From: DAOUKH01 sp965261455
GTDB lineage: Bacteria; Chloroflexota; Dehalococcoidia; SHYB01
DNA length: 64,000 nt
Assembly (NCBI GenBank): GCA_965261455.1
Contig: OZ253453.1
Span: 3,286,001 to 3,350,000, forward strand
Reading direction: 5' to 3'
The notes beneath the pieces were generated by a model, which was not told the DNA's origin, did no database searches, and was given only the letters and a program-made list of their open reading frames with translations. The stretch's first letter is position 1; every line of letters starts with the position of its first letter. Below, in pieces: positions 1-8,549 of this stretch. The position numbers and the translations under genes were made by a program.

Positions 1-1
1 C

Positions 2-274
2 AGGGAGATCGAGACGCAGGTGATCGAGCACGAGGCCGGCGTGGGGCCGGACGTGGCGATGAATCTCGCCAAGCTGGGCGAGAAGGTCCGTCACCTGAAG
101 GACCACGGTCTCCACGAGGGCGTGAGCACCCGCTTGCTCATCTACGCGGGTCGGCTGATCGCGGGCGGCATCCCGGCGCGGCGCGCCTGTCAGACGGCGG
201 TGGTGTGGGGACTGACCGACGACAGCGAGGTGCAGCGCAGCATCGAAGAAGTGGTCTCGAGCATCTTCCCCTAG
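2..274 (+). CDS. CbbQ/NirQ/NorQ-type AAA+ ATPase, C-terminal fragment (5' end outside window)
   Basis: Only about 90 C-terminal residues are present; the frame is open to the left edge and ends in TAG at 272-274. The segment EGVSTRLLIYAGRLIAGGIP followed by RRAC and a TDD-EVQ stretch is the typical C-terminal domain of MoxR-family ATPases of the CbbQ/NirQ/NorQ group. These AAA+ proteins work with a VWA-domain partner to remodel or activate a metalloenzyme. The next gene, 76 bp downstream on the same strand, encodes such a VWA protein, supporting the call. The ATP-binding part lies outside the window, so which subfamily it is and what target it serves cannot be told. Confidence 0.85.
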   Translation, partial: REIETQVIEHEAGVGPDVAMNLAKLGEKVRHLKDHGLHEGVSTRLLIYAGRLIAGGIPARRACQTAVVWGLTDDSEVQRSIEEVVSSIFP

Positions 275-350
275 GCTCGGCGCCGCTTCGCCGCTTGGTC
301 ATACCCCGCTGTTCCAGTGAGGTCGAAATTCCGGCGAGGGAAACGCTTCC

Positions 351-3300
351 GTGACGGATAAGGCTTACGACTCCGCCGCGTTCGAATCGCAGTTGCAGCG
401 ATTCCCCGTTTCCGTCGTCACCGAGTTCCGCGGCGCCAAGGAAGAGGCCCGCAAGCATCTCGGCGCGGACGACTACCGGACATGGGCCGCGGAGGGCATC
501 TCGCTGGCGCAGCACACCTTCCGTTCGTGGGAGGCGGCGACCGAGTACTTCAAATCGACGCCGCGGGTGGTGCAGGCGCTCGACTTTCCCGAAGTGATGG
601 AGTGGGCACGGTGGGGACGGGCGCTGTCGTCCGACTCCCCGGTTATCGCGTCGTCCTTCTTCCGCGCCACGCCTGAGGTGATCCCCTACGTCCGGGGCTC
701 CGAGCTGGGCCGTTGGGCCGGCGTCGGCAAACGCCTCTATAAAGGGACGTGGAAGTCGAGCTCCCTCGCCTCTACCTACTTCGAGACCAGCCCCCGCCTG
801 CTGGGCGCGCTGACCCTCGACGAGCTCGAAGACCTCGTTGAGTTCATCGACAGCTTGGCGCAGAAGTCCTACGACCTCGCGAACGAGTGCCTGGCGCTGG
901 CGAGCGCCGTCTTCCCCAAGATCGACGGCGGCGACCGGGTCAGCTTCCTGAACCTGGGCTCGGTGCTGGTGAAAGGGAACTGGCGCGACGTCAAGCCGTA
1001 TTTCGAGAACGGCCCGAAGATCATCGAGCGCGTCGAACCCCGCCAGCGGGGCCGGTTCCTCCAATTGGCCCAGCAGCTTTCGCGGCAGGGGACGGGCAAC
1101 ACCATCACCTTCCTCGTCGAGGCCTCCACGGCCTTGGGCGAGGTGGACGCCGAACTGCACGGCCCGTTGCTCGACATGGCCGACCGCCTCGCGGGCCACT
1201 CCGCCGCGGCAGTCGGCGAGTTCGTCAAGAACGTGCCTCTGGTCATGGACCGGCTGCGGGGCGAGCGCCTCGAAGGCTGGTTCGAGGAGGGGTTGCGCGT
1301 CCTCGGCGAAAACGAGGACGGGGGCCTCGCCTTCTTCCGCCTCGAATCGGGCCGCGCGGAGCGCGCCATCGAGGAGCTGTCGTCGGGGCTCGATCTCTCG
1401 CGGGTGAACGAAGTCCTGACGATGTACTGCCGCGCGCTCGCGGGCCAGCGGGTCGAGTTGCGGCCCACCGACGAGCTTCAGGACAAGGGTATCGGCTGGA
1501 CGTCGTCGGACTATGCGACGACCGAAGGCAACAACATCTTCCTCCCCGCCTTCGTGGAGCGCTATGGCACGAAGGACGAGAACTTCGCGTGGTTCAAGGT
1601 CATCGCCACGCACCAAGTGGGCCACCTAGAATTTGGGAGCTTCCGCTTCCGGTTCGACAAGCCCTCAACGGTCTTCGCCGCCGAGGAGCAGCGGGCCGTC
1701 CTGGGCAAGCGCGACGGCGACAGCGCCGCGCGCATCGACCTGGAACGCTTCTTCGATCTCTTCGGCGACCGGCGGCTCGCCTCCGATGTCTTCATGCTCG
1801 TCGAGGACGGGCGCATCGATCATCGCGTGAAGTACGAGTACGCCGGAATCAGTGAGAGCTACCGCCGCGTCCAGCATGAATCGCTGCATTCGCGCCCGGA
1901 ACCGGACACGCTGCCGTTGCGCGAGGCGGCGATGGAAGTGCTGGTGCGACTGAGCCTCGAAGAGAAGGGCACCGTCAGGACGCCCGCCGAGATCTCGGAG
2001 CACTTGGACGCGCTGGCGGTGCTGGTGCGGACGATGCAGAACGAGGAGAGGACGGTCGAGGACACCGCAGAGGCGACGATCCGGATCTACGACCTGCTGA
2101 GCACCGTGCCCAATGTCGAGGCCGAGCCCGACAGCGGCGAGGACCGCAGCATGGACGAGATGGGCGAGGACGCCGGCGAGGGCGACCTCGACCAGATGCT
2201 GCAAGACCTCATGGAGGGGGGCTCGGGCGAGGGGAGCCCCGACGGCGAAGAGCAGGAGTACACGAGCCCGCAGATGGTGGAGTTCCGCGGGGAGTTCAAG
2301 CCCGAGCTGGTGCAGGCGCTGGAGAATCTGAAGAACGACCGCTCGAAGGCCCAGAACCCGATGGAGATCACGGGACTCTCGGAGGAAGAACTCCGTCAAC
2401 TCTTGGAGAAGTCGGCGGAGATCGAAATGACCGAGGCGCAGGAGGGCGATCTGCCCCAGTCGTCGGGCCAGTTCGTCGACAACCTGATCAACGAGGCGGC
2501 GCGGCAGCAGCAGGCGAAGGCGAAACAGGGGACGCAGTTCCAACACAGCGAGGACGACAACGCGCCGCTTGCCGGCGAGGCGGAAACGTTCCTCTACGAC
2601 GAGTGGGACTTCCGGGCGGGCGACTACAAGCCGCGCTGGTGCGCGGTGCGCGAGAAGCGCATGGAAGAGGGTACCGTCGATTTCTTCGAGCGGACGCTCC
2701 GGACGCACTATGGCCTAGTCTCTCGCATTAAGAAGCAGTTCGAGGCGCTTGCCCCGGAGCAGTTCCGGCGCGTCAAGCACTTGCCCGACGGCGAGGAGTA
2801 CGACTTCGACCTCGTCGTCGAGTCGATGATCCAGGCGCGGGCGGGCGATACGCCGTCGGACAAGATTTACTGGCGGCGCAACAAGACCGAGCGCGACGTG
2901 GCGGTGAGCTTCCTGCTCGACATGAGCGCCTCGACCGCCGAGGCGGTGGACGAGACGCGCCGCCAGTTCGATTCATGGGACTTCCCCGACGACCCGCGGG
3001 ACTACATGACGTGGCTCCGCACGCGCCGAGAGGAGATGAGCCGCCGCACCTACAAGCGCATCATCGACATCGAGAAAGAGAGCACGGTGCTGCTGATCAA
3101 GGCGCTGGAGGCCATCGGCGACCAGTACGGGATCTACGGCTTTTCCGGCTACGGCCGTGAAAACGTCGAGTTCTACGTGGTCAAGGACATCGATGAGACG
3201 TTCGGGGAGAACGTGAAGCGCCGCCTCGACAAGATCACGCCGATGCATGCCACGCGCATGGGCCCCGCCATTCGGCACGCGGTGGCCAAGCTCGACCAGC

Positions 3301-3584
3301 ACGAGGCCCGCACCAAGGTCATCTTCCTCCTGAGCGACGGGCGCCCGCAGGACCGGGGCTACAGCCGGGAGGGCGTCGAGAAGGAGTACGCGGTGCACGA
3401 TACGCGCATGGCGCTCCTAGAAGCGCGGCGTCTGGGCATCACTCCGTTCTGCCTCACGGTCGACCGCGCCGGCCACGACTATCTGAAGACGATGATGGGC
3501 GGCGACATGGGGTACGAGGTGGTCTCCGACATCCACACGCTCCCGGAACGGCTGCCGCAGCTCTACCGCCGCCTGACGGTTTAG
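351..3584 (+). CDS. CbbO/NorD-like VWA-domain protein with helical repeats and a degenerate zincin motif
   Basis: 1077 residues, GTG start. The first ~330 residues form about eight related helical units of 36-40 residues (pattern W..G..L......A..YF...P..., for example near 45, 85, 120). Around residues 415-430 lies a zincin-like segment, HQVGH at 421-425, where many CbbO-like relatives have HExxH; the Glu is Gln here. An acidic low-complexity stretch occupies roughly 590-650. The C-terminal ~220 residues are a VWA domain with a MIDAS motif (DMSAS, a later Thr in MHATR, and SDG). The partner ATPase lies directly upstream, so the pair is a MoxR-VWA chaperone module, probably cytoplasmic. The client is unknown: no Rubisco or nitric oxide reductase gene is nearby. 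Confidence 0.85.
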   Translation: MTDKAYDSAAFESQLQRFPVSVVTEFRGAKEEARKHLGADDYRTWAAEGISLAQHTFRSWEAATEYFKSTPRVVQALDFPEVMEWARWGRALSSDSPVIASSFFRATPEVIPYVRGSELGRWAGVGKRLYKGTWKSSSLASTYFETSPRLLGALTLDELEDLVEFIDSLAQKSYDLANECLALASAVFPKIDGGDRVSFLNLGSVLVKGNWRDVKPYFENGPKIIERVEPRQRGRFLQLAQQLSRQGTGNTITFLVEASTALGEVDAELHGPLLDMADRLAGHSAAAVGEFVKNVPLVMDRLRGERLEGWFEEGLRVLGENEDGGLAFFRLESGRAERAIEELSSGLDLSRVNEVLTMYCRALAGQRVELRPTDELQDKGIGWTSSDYATTEGNNIFLPAFVERYGTKDENFAWFKVIATHQVGHLEFGSFRFRFDKPSTVFAAEEQRAVLGKRDGDSAARIDLERFFDLFGDRRLASDVFMLVEDGRIDHRVKYEYAGISESYRRVQHESLHSRPEPDTLPLREAAMEVLVRLSLEEKGTVRTPAEISEHLDALAVLVRTMQNEERTVEDTAEATIRIYDLLSTVPNVEAEPDSGEDRSMDEMGEDAGEGDLDQMLQDLMEGGSGEGSPDGEEQEYTSPQMVEFRGEFKPELVQALENLKNDRSKAQNPMEITGLSEEELRQLLEKSAEIEMTEAQEGDLPQSSGQFVDNLINEAARQQQAKAKQGTQFQHSEDDNAPLAGEAETFLYDEWDFRAGDYKPRWCAVREKRMEEGTVDFFERTLRTHYGLVSRIKKQFEALAPEQFRRVKHLPDGEEYDFDLVVESMIQARAGDTPSDKIYWRRNKTERDVAVSFLLDMSASTAEAVDETRRQFDSWDFPDDPRDYMTWLRTRREEMSRRTYKRIIDIEKESTVLLIKALEAIGDQYGIYGFSGYGRENVEFYVVKDIDETFGENVKRRLDKITPMHATRMGPAIRHAVAKLDQHEARTKVIFLLSDGRPQDRGYSREGVEKEYAVHDTRMALLEARRLGITPFCLTVDRAGHDYLKTMMGGDMGYEVVSDIHTLPERLPQLYRRLTV

Positions 3585-3594
3585 GGGGCGAGCG

Positions 3595-3687
3595 CCCCTC
3601 GGGCGCCGCGCGCCTGCGGCGCGTGCCCCTCGGGCGCCGCGCGCCTGCGGCGCGTGCCCCTCGGGCGCCGCGCGCCTGCGGCGCGTG
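3595..3687. repeat. 31-bp GC-rich tandem repeat, three copies
   Basis: Three identical 31-bp units (3595-3625, 3626-3656, 3657-3687) start 11 bases after the VWA stop codon; the beginning of a fourth runs into the dispersed repeat that follows. Each unit is rich in GCGCC/GGCGC and can fold on itself. No reading frame is preserved. Confidence 0.9.
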
Positions 3688-3960
3688 CCCTCTCTCAGTC
3701 TCTCCCAGAGGGAGAGAGGCTTAAGGGACGCTCCCCCAGAGGGAGACCTTTGCGTAACCGGGGTGACTGACCGCGAAGGTGGCGGGCTTCGACAACCCGT
3801 GGTGGTTGCGAGGGGGCCCCTCATCTCAATCTTCTCCCGTGGGGAGAAGAGGCAAGACCTCCCGGCCCCACCCATGCTTGCCCGCAAGCGGGTTGCGCAA
3901 AGGTCTCCAGAGGGAGGAGAGGCCTAAGGGACGCTCCCCAGAGGGGGAGAGGTCCGGAGA
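3688..3960 (+). repeat. dispersed intergenic repeat, copy A (type 1)
   Basis: Hairpin-rich non-coding element. It has a CTCTCCC-AGA-GGGAGAG stem near its start, then a ~130-bp core beginning GCGTAACCGG and containing the perfect hairpin CTTCTCCCGTGGGGAGAAG at 3831-3849. The same core recurs at 6484, 22138 and 36462 in the same orientation. It lies between convergent genes. ORFs drawn across it (motifs like SPEGER) are artefacts. No transposase is associated. Confidence 0.85.
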
Positions 3961-4145
3961 GGGCCCGGAACCCGCCGGAACTCTGACGGCTATGCGTTGT
4001 TCTCCAGCGGCAGCGGGGAAGAGCCGTGCCGTCGTTTGTGTAACGTCCCACTTGGGGAGAACAGCGCCGGCGTTTACGGCGCGTTAACACGCTGAACTGG
4101 GGCGTGTTCTCCCGCGCTTTGAGGATCTTGCGCAGCCGTGTCGAG

Positions 4146-4178
4146 GAGGGAGGGGCGCCCAAAGGGCGCCCCTCCCTC
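4146..4178. repeat. 15-bp-stem hairpin
   Basis: Perfect inverted repeat: arms 4146-4160 and 4164-4178 around an AAA loop, almost entirely G/C. It lies between the converging VWA gene and alpha/beta hydrolase gene and could stop transcription from either side, although no T-run follows. The stretch 3961-4145 before it shows no gene. Confidence 0.6.
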
Positions 4179-4308
4179 AGTCTCCCCCAGAGGGGGAGAG
4201 GTTTAAGTGAATGCCACCTCCGCTCCCCCCGCCAGGACCCCAGTCGATTTTGCAAAGGTCTCCAGAAGGAGAGAGGCTTAAGGGACGCTTCCCTAGAGGG
4301 GGAGAGGG
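4177..4308 (+). repeat. dispersed intergenic repeat, type 2 copy
   Basis: Starts with a CTCCCCC-AGA-GGGGGAG hairpin and continues through GGTTTAAGTGAATGCCACCT and CCAGTCGATTTTGCAAAGG. Nearly the same text occurs at 33963-34070, so this is a second repeat type sharing the short CTCC/GGAG hairpins of type 1. Confidence 0.8.
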
Positions 4309-4318
4309 GTGGAGGGGA

Positions 4319-4338
4319 GGGCGATTCGCGAATCGCCC
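4319..4338. repeat. 20-bp perfect palindrome
   Basis: GGGCGATTCGCGAATCGCCC, followed by CCTACGGG. A sister palindrome at 36741-36760 differs at two mutually paired positions, so both stay perfectly self-complementary. It lies 23 bases beyond the stop codon of the downstream minus-strand hydrolase gene. Confidence 0.75.
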
Positions 4339-4360
4339 CTACGGGAAGGAGAGGGGTGCG

Positions 4361-5173
4361 TTAGGGCCCGAGGAAGTCGAGGACGAGGCGGTTGAAGGCG
4401 TCGGGGGCTTCGGCGTTGACCATGTGGCCGACGCCGGGGATGACGGCCTTGCGGGCGTTGGGGGCGCGGCGCTCGACCATGTCGGCGAGGGTGTGGAAGA
4501 GCTCGACGTCGCGCTCCCCTACGACGGCTAGGGTGGGCGCGGCGATCTCGTCGAGGCGCTCGTGGGCCGGGGGGTCTGGGTCGGTCTGGGGATCGTCGTT
4601 GACGAAGTGCCAGCCGGAGTAGTCGTCCAACATGCGGTGGACCATGGCGAGCGCGTCGGGGTTGGTCTGCGCGGCGGTGAAGATGCCGGACTGGGCGTAG
4701 AGGCGTTTCGCGGCGTCGATGCCTTGCTCCCGGGCCACGTTCAACAACTGCTGGTAGCCCTCGTTCGGGCCCGAGTCCTGGACCTTGTGCGCTTGGGCGG
4801 GGCCCGGCGATGCGCCGGCGAGGACGAGCTTGCGCACGAGGCGGGGGTAGGTGATGGCAAAGTTGAGCGCGATCGAGCCGCCCCGCGAAAGGCCGACGAC
4901 ATGGGCAGGCGCAAGGTCCAACTGCTCGATCATGGCGGCGAGGTCGTGGTAGTGGCCGTAGGGCTCAGCGCCGGGGAGCGAGGATCTCCCGAAGCCGCGG
5001 GCGTCGTAGCGAAGGGTGTGGAAGCGGCTTGAGAAGTCGGGTATCTGCGGTTCCCACATGCTGAGGTCGCAGGCGAAACCGTGGACGAAGACGACGGGCT
5101 CGCCATCTCCCGCCAGCTCGTAGTGAATGCGGGCGCCGTAGACGGTGAGGTAGCCGGGCGCGCTTGGGGCCAT
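4361..5173 (-). CDS. alpha/beta hydrolase
   Basis: 270 residues, ATG start. The alpha/beta-hydrolase fold is clear: an HG oxyanion region (FVHGFACDLSMW, 29-40), nucleophile elbow GLSRGG with Ser96, a probable acid Asp222 in GERD and His250 in GVGHMV. Length and motifs fit the broad esterase / 3-oxoadipate enol-lactonase-like group. There is no signal peptide, so it should be cytoplasmic. cinA lies just upstream on the same strand with a 14-bp gap, so they are probably co-transcribed; the substrate cannot be deduced. Confidence 0.88.
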   Translation of the reverse strand: MAPSAPGYLTVYGARIHYELAGDGEPVVFVHGFACDLSMWEPQIPDFSSRFHTLRYDARGFGRSSLPGAEPYGHYHDLAAMIEQLDLAPAHVVGLSRGGSIALNFAITYPRLVRKLVLAGASPGPAQAHKVQDSGPNEGYQQLLNVAREQGIDAAKRLYAQSGIFTAAQTNPDALAMVHRMLDDYSGWHFVNDDPQTDPDPPAHERLDEIAAPTLAVVGERDVELFHTLADMVERRAPNARKAVIPGVGHMVNAEAPDAFNRLVLDFLGP

Positions 5174-5187
5174 GGTCGCAGCCTTGT

Positions 5188-6438
5188 TCAGCGGCGGTAT
5201 TGGGGCGCTTCTTTACCGAGGATGAGCATACGGGTGTAGAAGAGGGCGTTGGTGACGACGCGGCGCTTGATGTCGCCGCGCCGGCCGGGGTATTGGCCAT
5301 AGTGCGTGGTGTGCTTCTCGGCGTTGGCGACGGCCATGTAGACCGTTCCCACGGGCCGGCCCTCCTGCTCGGTGGGCCCGGCGACGCCGGTCACGCCGAT
5401 GCCAACGTCAGCGCCGAGCTCGCGCCGCGCCGCTTGCGCCATTTCGATTGCCGTTTCCTCGCTCACCGCCCCGTGCTGTTCGATCGTGTCGGGGGGCACG
5501 CCGTACTTGATCTTCAACTCGGTCTGATAGGCGACGATGCCGCCGCGGTAGTAGCGCGAGCTTCCCGGCACGTTGGTGATGGTGTCGCCGAGGAGTCCGC
5601 CGGTGAGGGACTCCATGGTGGCGAGGGTGAGGCCGCGCTCGGTGAGGAGCTTCCCCACGTGCTCTTCCATCGTTTCGTCGTCGACGCCCCAGACGTGCTC
5701 GCCGAAGCGGTCGCGGAGCTCGGCCTCGACGGGACGGATGAGAGAGTCGGCCTCCGCTTCGGTCATGGCCTTGGCGGCGATGCGCACGTGGATGCCGTCG
5801 GGACGGGCGTAGACGCCGATGCTGGGGTTGGCGGCCTTGAGCAGGTCGCCGCACATTTCGTCGACGCCGCCCTCGGAGATGCCGGTGATCTTTAGGGTGC
5901 GCGAGGTGAGCAGGCCGCCGCCCACCATGTCGCGCAGGCGGGGGCGTACCTGGTTCTCCCACATGTGACGCAGCTCGCGCGGCGGCCCGGGCATCGAAAC
6001 GAGTATCTTGCCGTCTTTCTGTGTCCACCAGCCGGGAGCGGTGCCCATCGGGTTGGGGATGGCGGAGGCGGAGGGGATGAGCATGGCCTGCTTGATGTTG
6101 TTCTCCGGCATGTTGATGCCCCGGTTGCCGAAGAAGGAGCGGACCTGCGCCTCGAGCTCGGGGGCGACGTAGAGCTCTTCGCCGAGGAGGCGCGCCACGG
6201 CGGCGCGGGTGAGGTCGTCGTCGGTGGGGCCGAGGCCGCCGGTCATGAGGACGAGGTCGGAGCGCTTCATACTCCGCCGGAGGCTGTCGAGCAGCCGGTC
6301 CATGTTGTCGCCGATGGACTGGATGTGATAGACGTCGATGCCGAGCTTGGGCAGCTCGCCGGCTAGGTAGGGCGAGTTGAGGTCGACGATCTCGCCGAGC
6401 AGGAGCTCGGTCCCGATGGAGATGATTTCGGCTTTCAT
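5188..6438 (-). CDS. cinA: CinA family protein (nicotinamide-nucleotide amidase)
   Basis: 416 residues from the ATG at 6438; an upstream in-frame ATG would add 15 poorly conserved residues. Residues 1-170 are the MoCF/CinA domain, starting MKAEIISIGTELLLGEI with TGGLGPTDDD, associated with ADP-ribose pyrophosphatase activity. Residues ~255-410 are the PncC-like amidase domain, with MESLTGG near 274 (relatives usually have AESCTGG; the Ser is kept, the Cys is Leu) and GVTGVAGP. The family deamidates nicotinamide mononucleotide in NAD salvage and is named for competence-induced expression in some species. It is followed by the alpha/beta hydrolase gene. Confidence 0.95.
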   Translation of the reverse strand: MKAEIISIGTELLLGEIVDLNSPYLAGELPKLGIDVYHIQSIGDNMDRLLDSLRRSMKRSDLVLMTGGLGPTDDDLTRAAVARLLGEELYVAPELEAQVRSFFGNRGINMPENNIKQAMLIPSASAIPNPMGTAPGWWTQKDGKILVSMPGPPRELRHMWENQVRPRLRDMVGGGLLTSRTLKITGISEGGVDEMCGDLLKAANPSIGVYARPDGIHVRIAAKAMTEAEADSLIRPVEAELRDRFGEHVWGVDDETMEEHVGKLLTERGLTLATMESLTGGLLGDTITNVPGSSRYYRGGIVAYQTELKIKYGVPPDTIEQHGAVSEETAIEMAQAARRELGADVGIGVTGVAGPTEQEGRPVGTVYMAVANAEKHTTHYGQYPGRRGDIKRRVVTNALFYTRMLILGKEAPQYRR

Positions 6439-6483
6439 GGAGGTGCCCGCGGGCGGAGGCAGGGCGCGGCGATGGTAGCACAT

Positions 6484-6780
6484 CGGGGGGCCCTCGCTCA
6501 GTCTGTCCTAGAGGGAGACCTTTGCGTAACCGGGGCTGACTGGCGCGAGGGTGGCGGGCTTCGATGGCCCGTTGGTGGTTGAAAGGGTGCCCCTCATCTC
6601 AATCTTCTCCCGTGGGGAGAAGAGGCCAGAGGAGGCGCCCTACGGGCGCCCGCGCCTGTCGGCGCGCCCTCTCTCAGTCTCTCCCAGAGGGAGAGAGGTT
6701 TAAGGTGGTCTCTCCCAAAGGGAGAAAGGTGGTCTCTTCCAGAGGAGAGAGGAGGAGGCGGCACGCAGGGGGAGAGAGGC
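6484..6780 (+). repeat. dispersed intergenic repeat, copy B (type 1)
   Basis: Fills the gap between cinA and the phosphatidyltransferase gene. It contains the GCGTAACCGG core, the perfect hairpin CTTCTCCCGTGGGGAGAAG at 6604-6622, and several CTCTCC/GGAGAG arms up to 6780. No gene is supported in this gap. Confidence 0.85.
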
Positions 6781-7407
6781 TTAAGGCTGCGCGCCGGCTT
6801 GGCGCCAGGCGTGGAGGAAGCGGTGGGCGGCGGTGAGGAAGCTCGTGGCGGCGACGATGTAGAGGAAGATGGTTACCTGGTCGGCGATGAGGCCGGCGCT
6901 GAGGAGGACGATGCGCTCCGGCCGGGTGACGAGGCCGACGTTGCACTCGAGGCCCAGTCCTTCGGCGCGGGCCTTGACGTAGCTGACGAGCACCGACGCC
7001 GTCAGGGTGAGGAAGACGAGGAGCGCCTCTTCGGTCGCGCCGCCGTCGGCGAAGTAGTAGAGCAGGCCGAAGAGGACGGCGGCCTCGGAGACGCGGTCGA
7101 GGGTGGAGTCGAGCAGGGCGCCGCGTTTGGAGACTTTGCCCGTGGCTCTGGCGAGTGCGCCGTCGAGCATGTCGGTGGCGCTGCCGCCGATGAGGAGGAG
7201 GCCGCCGATGAGGAAGCGCCCCTCGGCGAGGGGCCACGCGGCGGCGGCGGTGACGGCGAAGCCGCCCACGCTGACCATGTTGGGGGAGATTCCCAGGCGC
7301 GCCAGGCCCGCGACCAGCGGGTCGACGACCAGGCCGAGGAGGCCGCGGACACGCTTGCGGACGGCCTCGGCGGCGGAGGGCCGCCGGGGGACGGCGGCAT
7401 CGCTCAT
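6781..7407 (-). CDS. CDP-alcohol phosphatidyltransferase (PgsA / PI-phosphate synthase-like)
   Basis: 208 residues, a membrane enzyme with several hydrophobic helices. The complete CDP-alcohol phosphatidyltransferase signature DG-x2-AR-x8-G-x3-D-x3-D runs from Asp82 to Asp104, with Asp79 just before it. Such enzymes transfer a phosphatidyl group from CDP-diacylglycerol to an alcohol (glycerol phosphate, inositol phosphate or similar). It is the last gene of a three-gene minus-strand set with a PimA-like mannosyltransferase and an acyltransferase, overlapping the former by 4 bases. That context resembles the actinobacterial phosphatidylinositol mannoside locus, favouring an inositol-type head group, but sequence alone does not settle the acceptor. 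Confidence 0.88.
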   Translation of the reverse strand: MSDAAVPRRPSAAEAVRKRVRGLLGLVVDPLVAGLARLGISPNMVSVGGFAVTAAAAWPLAEGRFLIGGLLLIGGSATDMLDGALARATGKVSKRGALLDSTLDRVSEAAVLFGLLYYFADGGATEEALLVFLTLTASVLVSYVKARAEGLGLECNVGLVTRPERIVLLSAGLIADQVTIFLYIVAATSFLTAAHRFLHAWRQAGAQP

Positions 7408-8549
7408 CGCAGCCCGCGGAGCCCCTGCAGCGGGGCGCGCTCGTCCAGGAGCTGGTCGTAGTAGCTCAGGACTTCGGAGGCGACGCGGTCCCAGCTAAAG
7501 CGCTGCACGTGGACCCGTCCCTTCGCCGCCATGCGGGCCCGCAGCTCGGGCTGCTGCATGAGGCTCACGATGGCGTTGGCCAGGCTGACCTCGTCCTTCG
7601 GCTCGAACAGCAGACCGGTCTCGCCGTTGTCGACGACGCCGGCGTAGCCGGGGATGTTTGAGGCCAGCACCGGGGTGCCCGCCGCCATCGCTTCGAGGAG
7701 CACGATGCCGAAGCTCTCGCCCCCCGTCGCCGGCGAGCAGAAGATGTCCGCCGTGCGGTAGTAGCGGGGGAGGTCGTCGTAGGGGACGCCGCCGATGACC
7801 TCGACATCCTCAACGTAGCGCTCTCCGAGGATGCGCTCGGACGCCGCGTCGAGCCGCCCCGGCCCCACCACGATCAGACGCAGCTGCGGGTACTCCCACT
7901 TGAGCCTGGCGAAGGCCGCCAGCAGGAAGCGGAGGCCCTTCCGCATCTCCATGCGCCCCACGAACAGGATGTTGAGTTTGCCGTCCATGAACCGCTCGAA
8001 CGGCAGGGCGTCGGCGGAGAAGTGGGCCAGATCGATCCCGTTGGGGATGATTTTGAAGTCGCCGGGGTAGTAGCGTGCTACGAGTTCCGCCGCGGGCTTG
8101 GAGACGGCGATCTTGCCGTGGAGGTTGCCGTACCAGCGCTTGAGCAGGGGGCGGAATCCCCGGTAGCCCCGGCTGCGCCGTGCGTAGGCGTGGAAGGTGC
8201 CTACGTTGAGGGCTTTCGAGAACCGGAGCGCGGCGACGGGGGGCACGGGGAACAACGGCTCGTGCATGTGCACGACGTCGAACTCTTCATCGTCCAGCAG
8301 CCGCTTGATCTGGCGGTTGCGGTGGAAGGAGAGGGAGACGCGCGCCCACGACCCGGACAGGGGCAGCGGCACGGGCTGGCCGATCAGGACGAGGTTGTCT
8401 CCCTCGACCTCCTCGGCCGGCTTCGAGGATGGGGCGAGGATGGTGGTGCGGTGGCCCCGCTGGACGAACTGGTTGGAGAGGGAGAGGATGTGGTTATTCA
8501 CCCCTCCGATGTGGGCCCAATCGTAGGGCGAGACCAGCGCGATCTTCAC
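7404..8549 (-). CDS. GT4 glycosyltransferase, PimA-like
   Basis: 381 residues from a GTG at 8549 that overlaps the upstream stop codon (GTGA); upstream in-frame sequence lacks family similarity. GT-B fold of family 4: N-terminal VKIALVSPYDWAHIGGVNNH with the donor-site GG at 14-15, and C-terminal GGESFGIVLLEAMAAGTPVL carrying the E-x7-E motif near 276-284. The wording is close to mycobacterial PimA, which puts the first mannose on phosphatidylinositol at the inner membrane face. The neighbours (acyltransferase and CDP-alcohol phosphatidyltransferase) support glycolipid synthesis. Sugar and acceptor are inferred. Confidence 0.85.
   Translation of the reverse strand: MKIALVSPYDWAHIGGVNNHILSLSNQFVQRGHRTTILAPSSKPAEEVEGDNLVLIGQPVPLPLSGSWARVSLSFHRNRQIKRLLDDEEFDVVHMHEPLFPVPPVAALRFSKALNVGTFHAYARRSRGYRGFRPLLKRWYGNLHGKIAVSKPAAELVARYYPGDFKIIPNGIDLAHFSADALPFERFMDGKLNILFVGRMEMRKGLRFLLAAFARLKWEYPQLRLIVVGPGRLDAASERILGERYVEDVEVIGGVPYDDLPRYYRTADIFCSPATGGESFGIVLLEAMAAGTPVLASNIPGYAGVVDNGETGLLFEPKDEVSLANAIVSLMQQPELRARMAAKGRVHVQRFSWDRVASEVLSYYDQLLDERAPLQGLRGLR

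Noticed and set aside
138..2708. Minus-strand ORFs opposite the first VWA gene
   Set aside because: Shadow frames of a well-supported coding region with no recognisable domain.
3595..3687. CRISPR or phage attachment array
   Set aside because: Units abut without spacers, and no cas, integrase or tRNA gene is near.
3685..4531. Overlapping ORFs with SPEGER/LSLSQRER-type peptides in the first gap
   Set aside because: They translate dispersed hairpin repeats; the same peptides appear wherever the repeat occurs, in different frames and strands.
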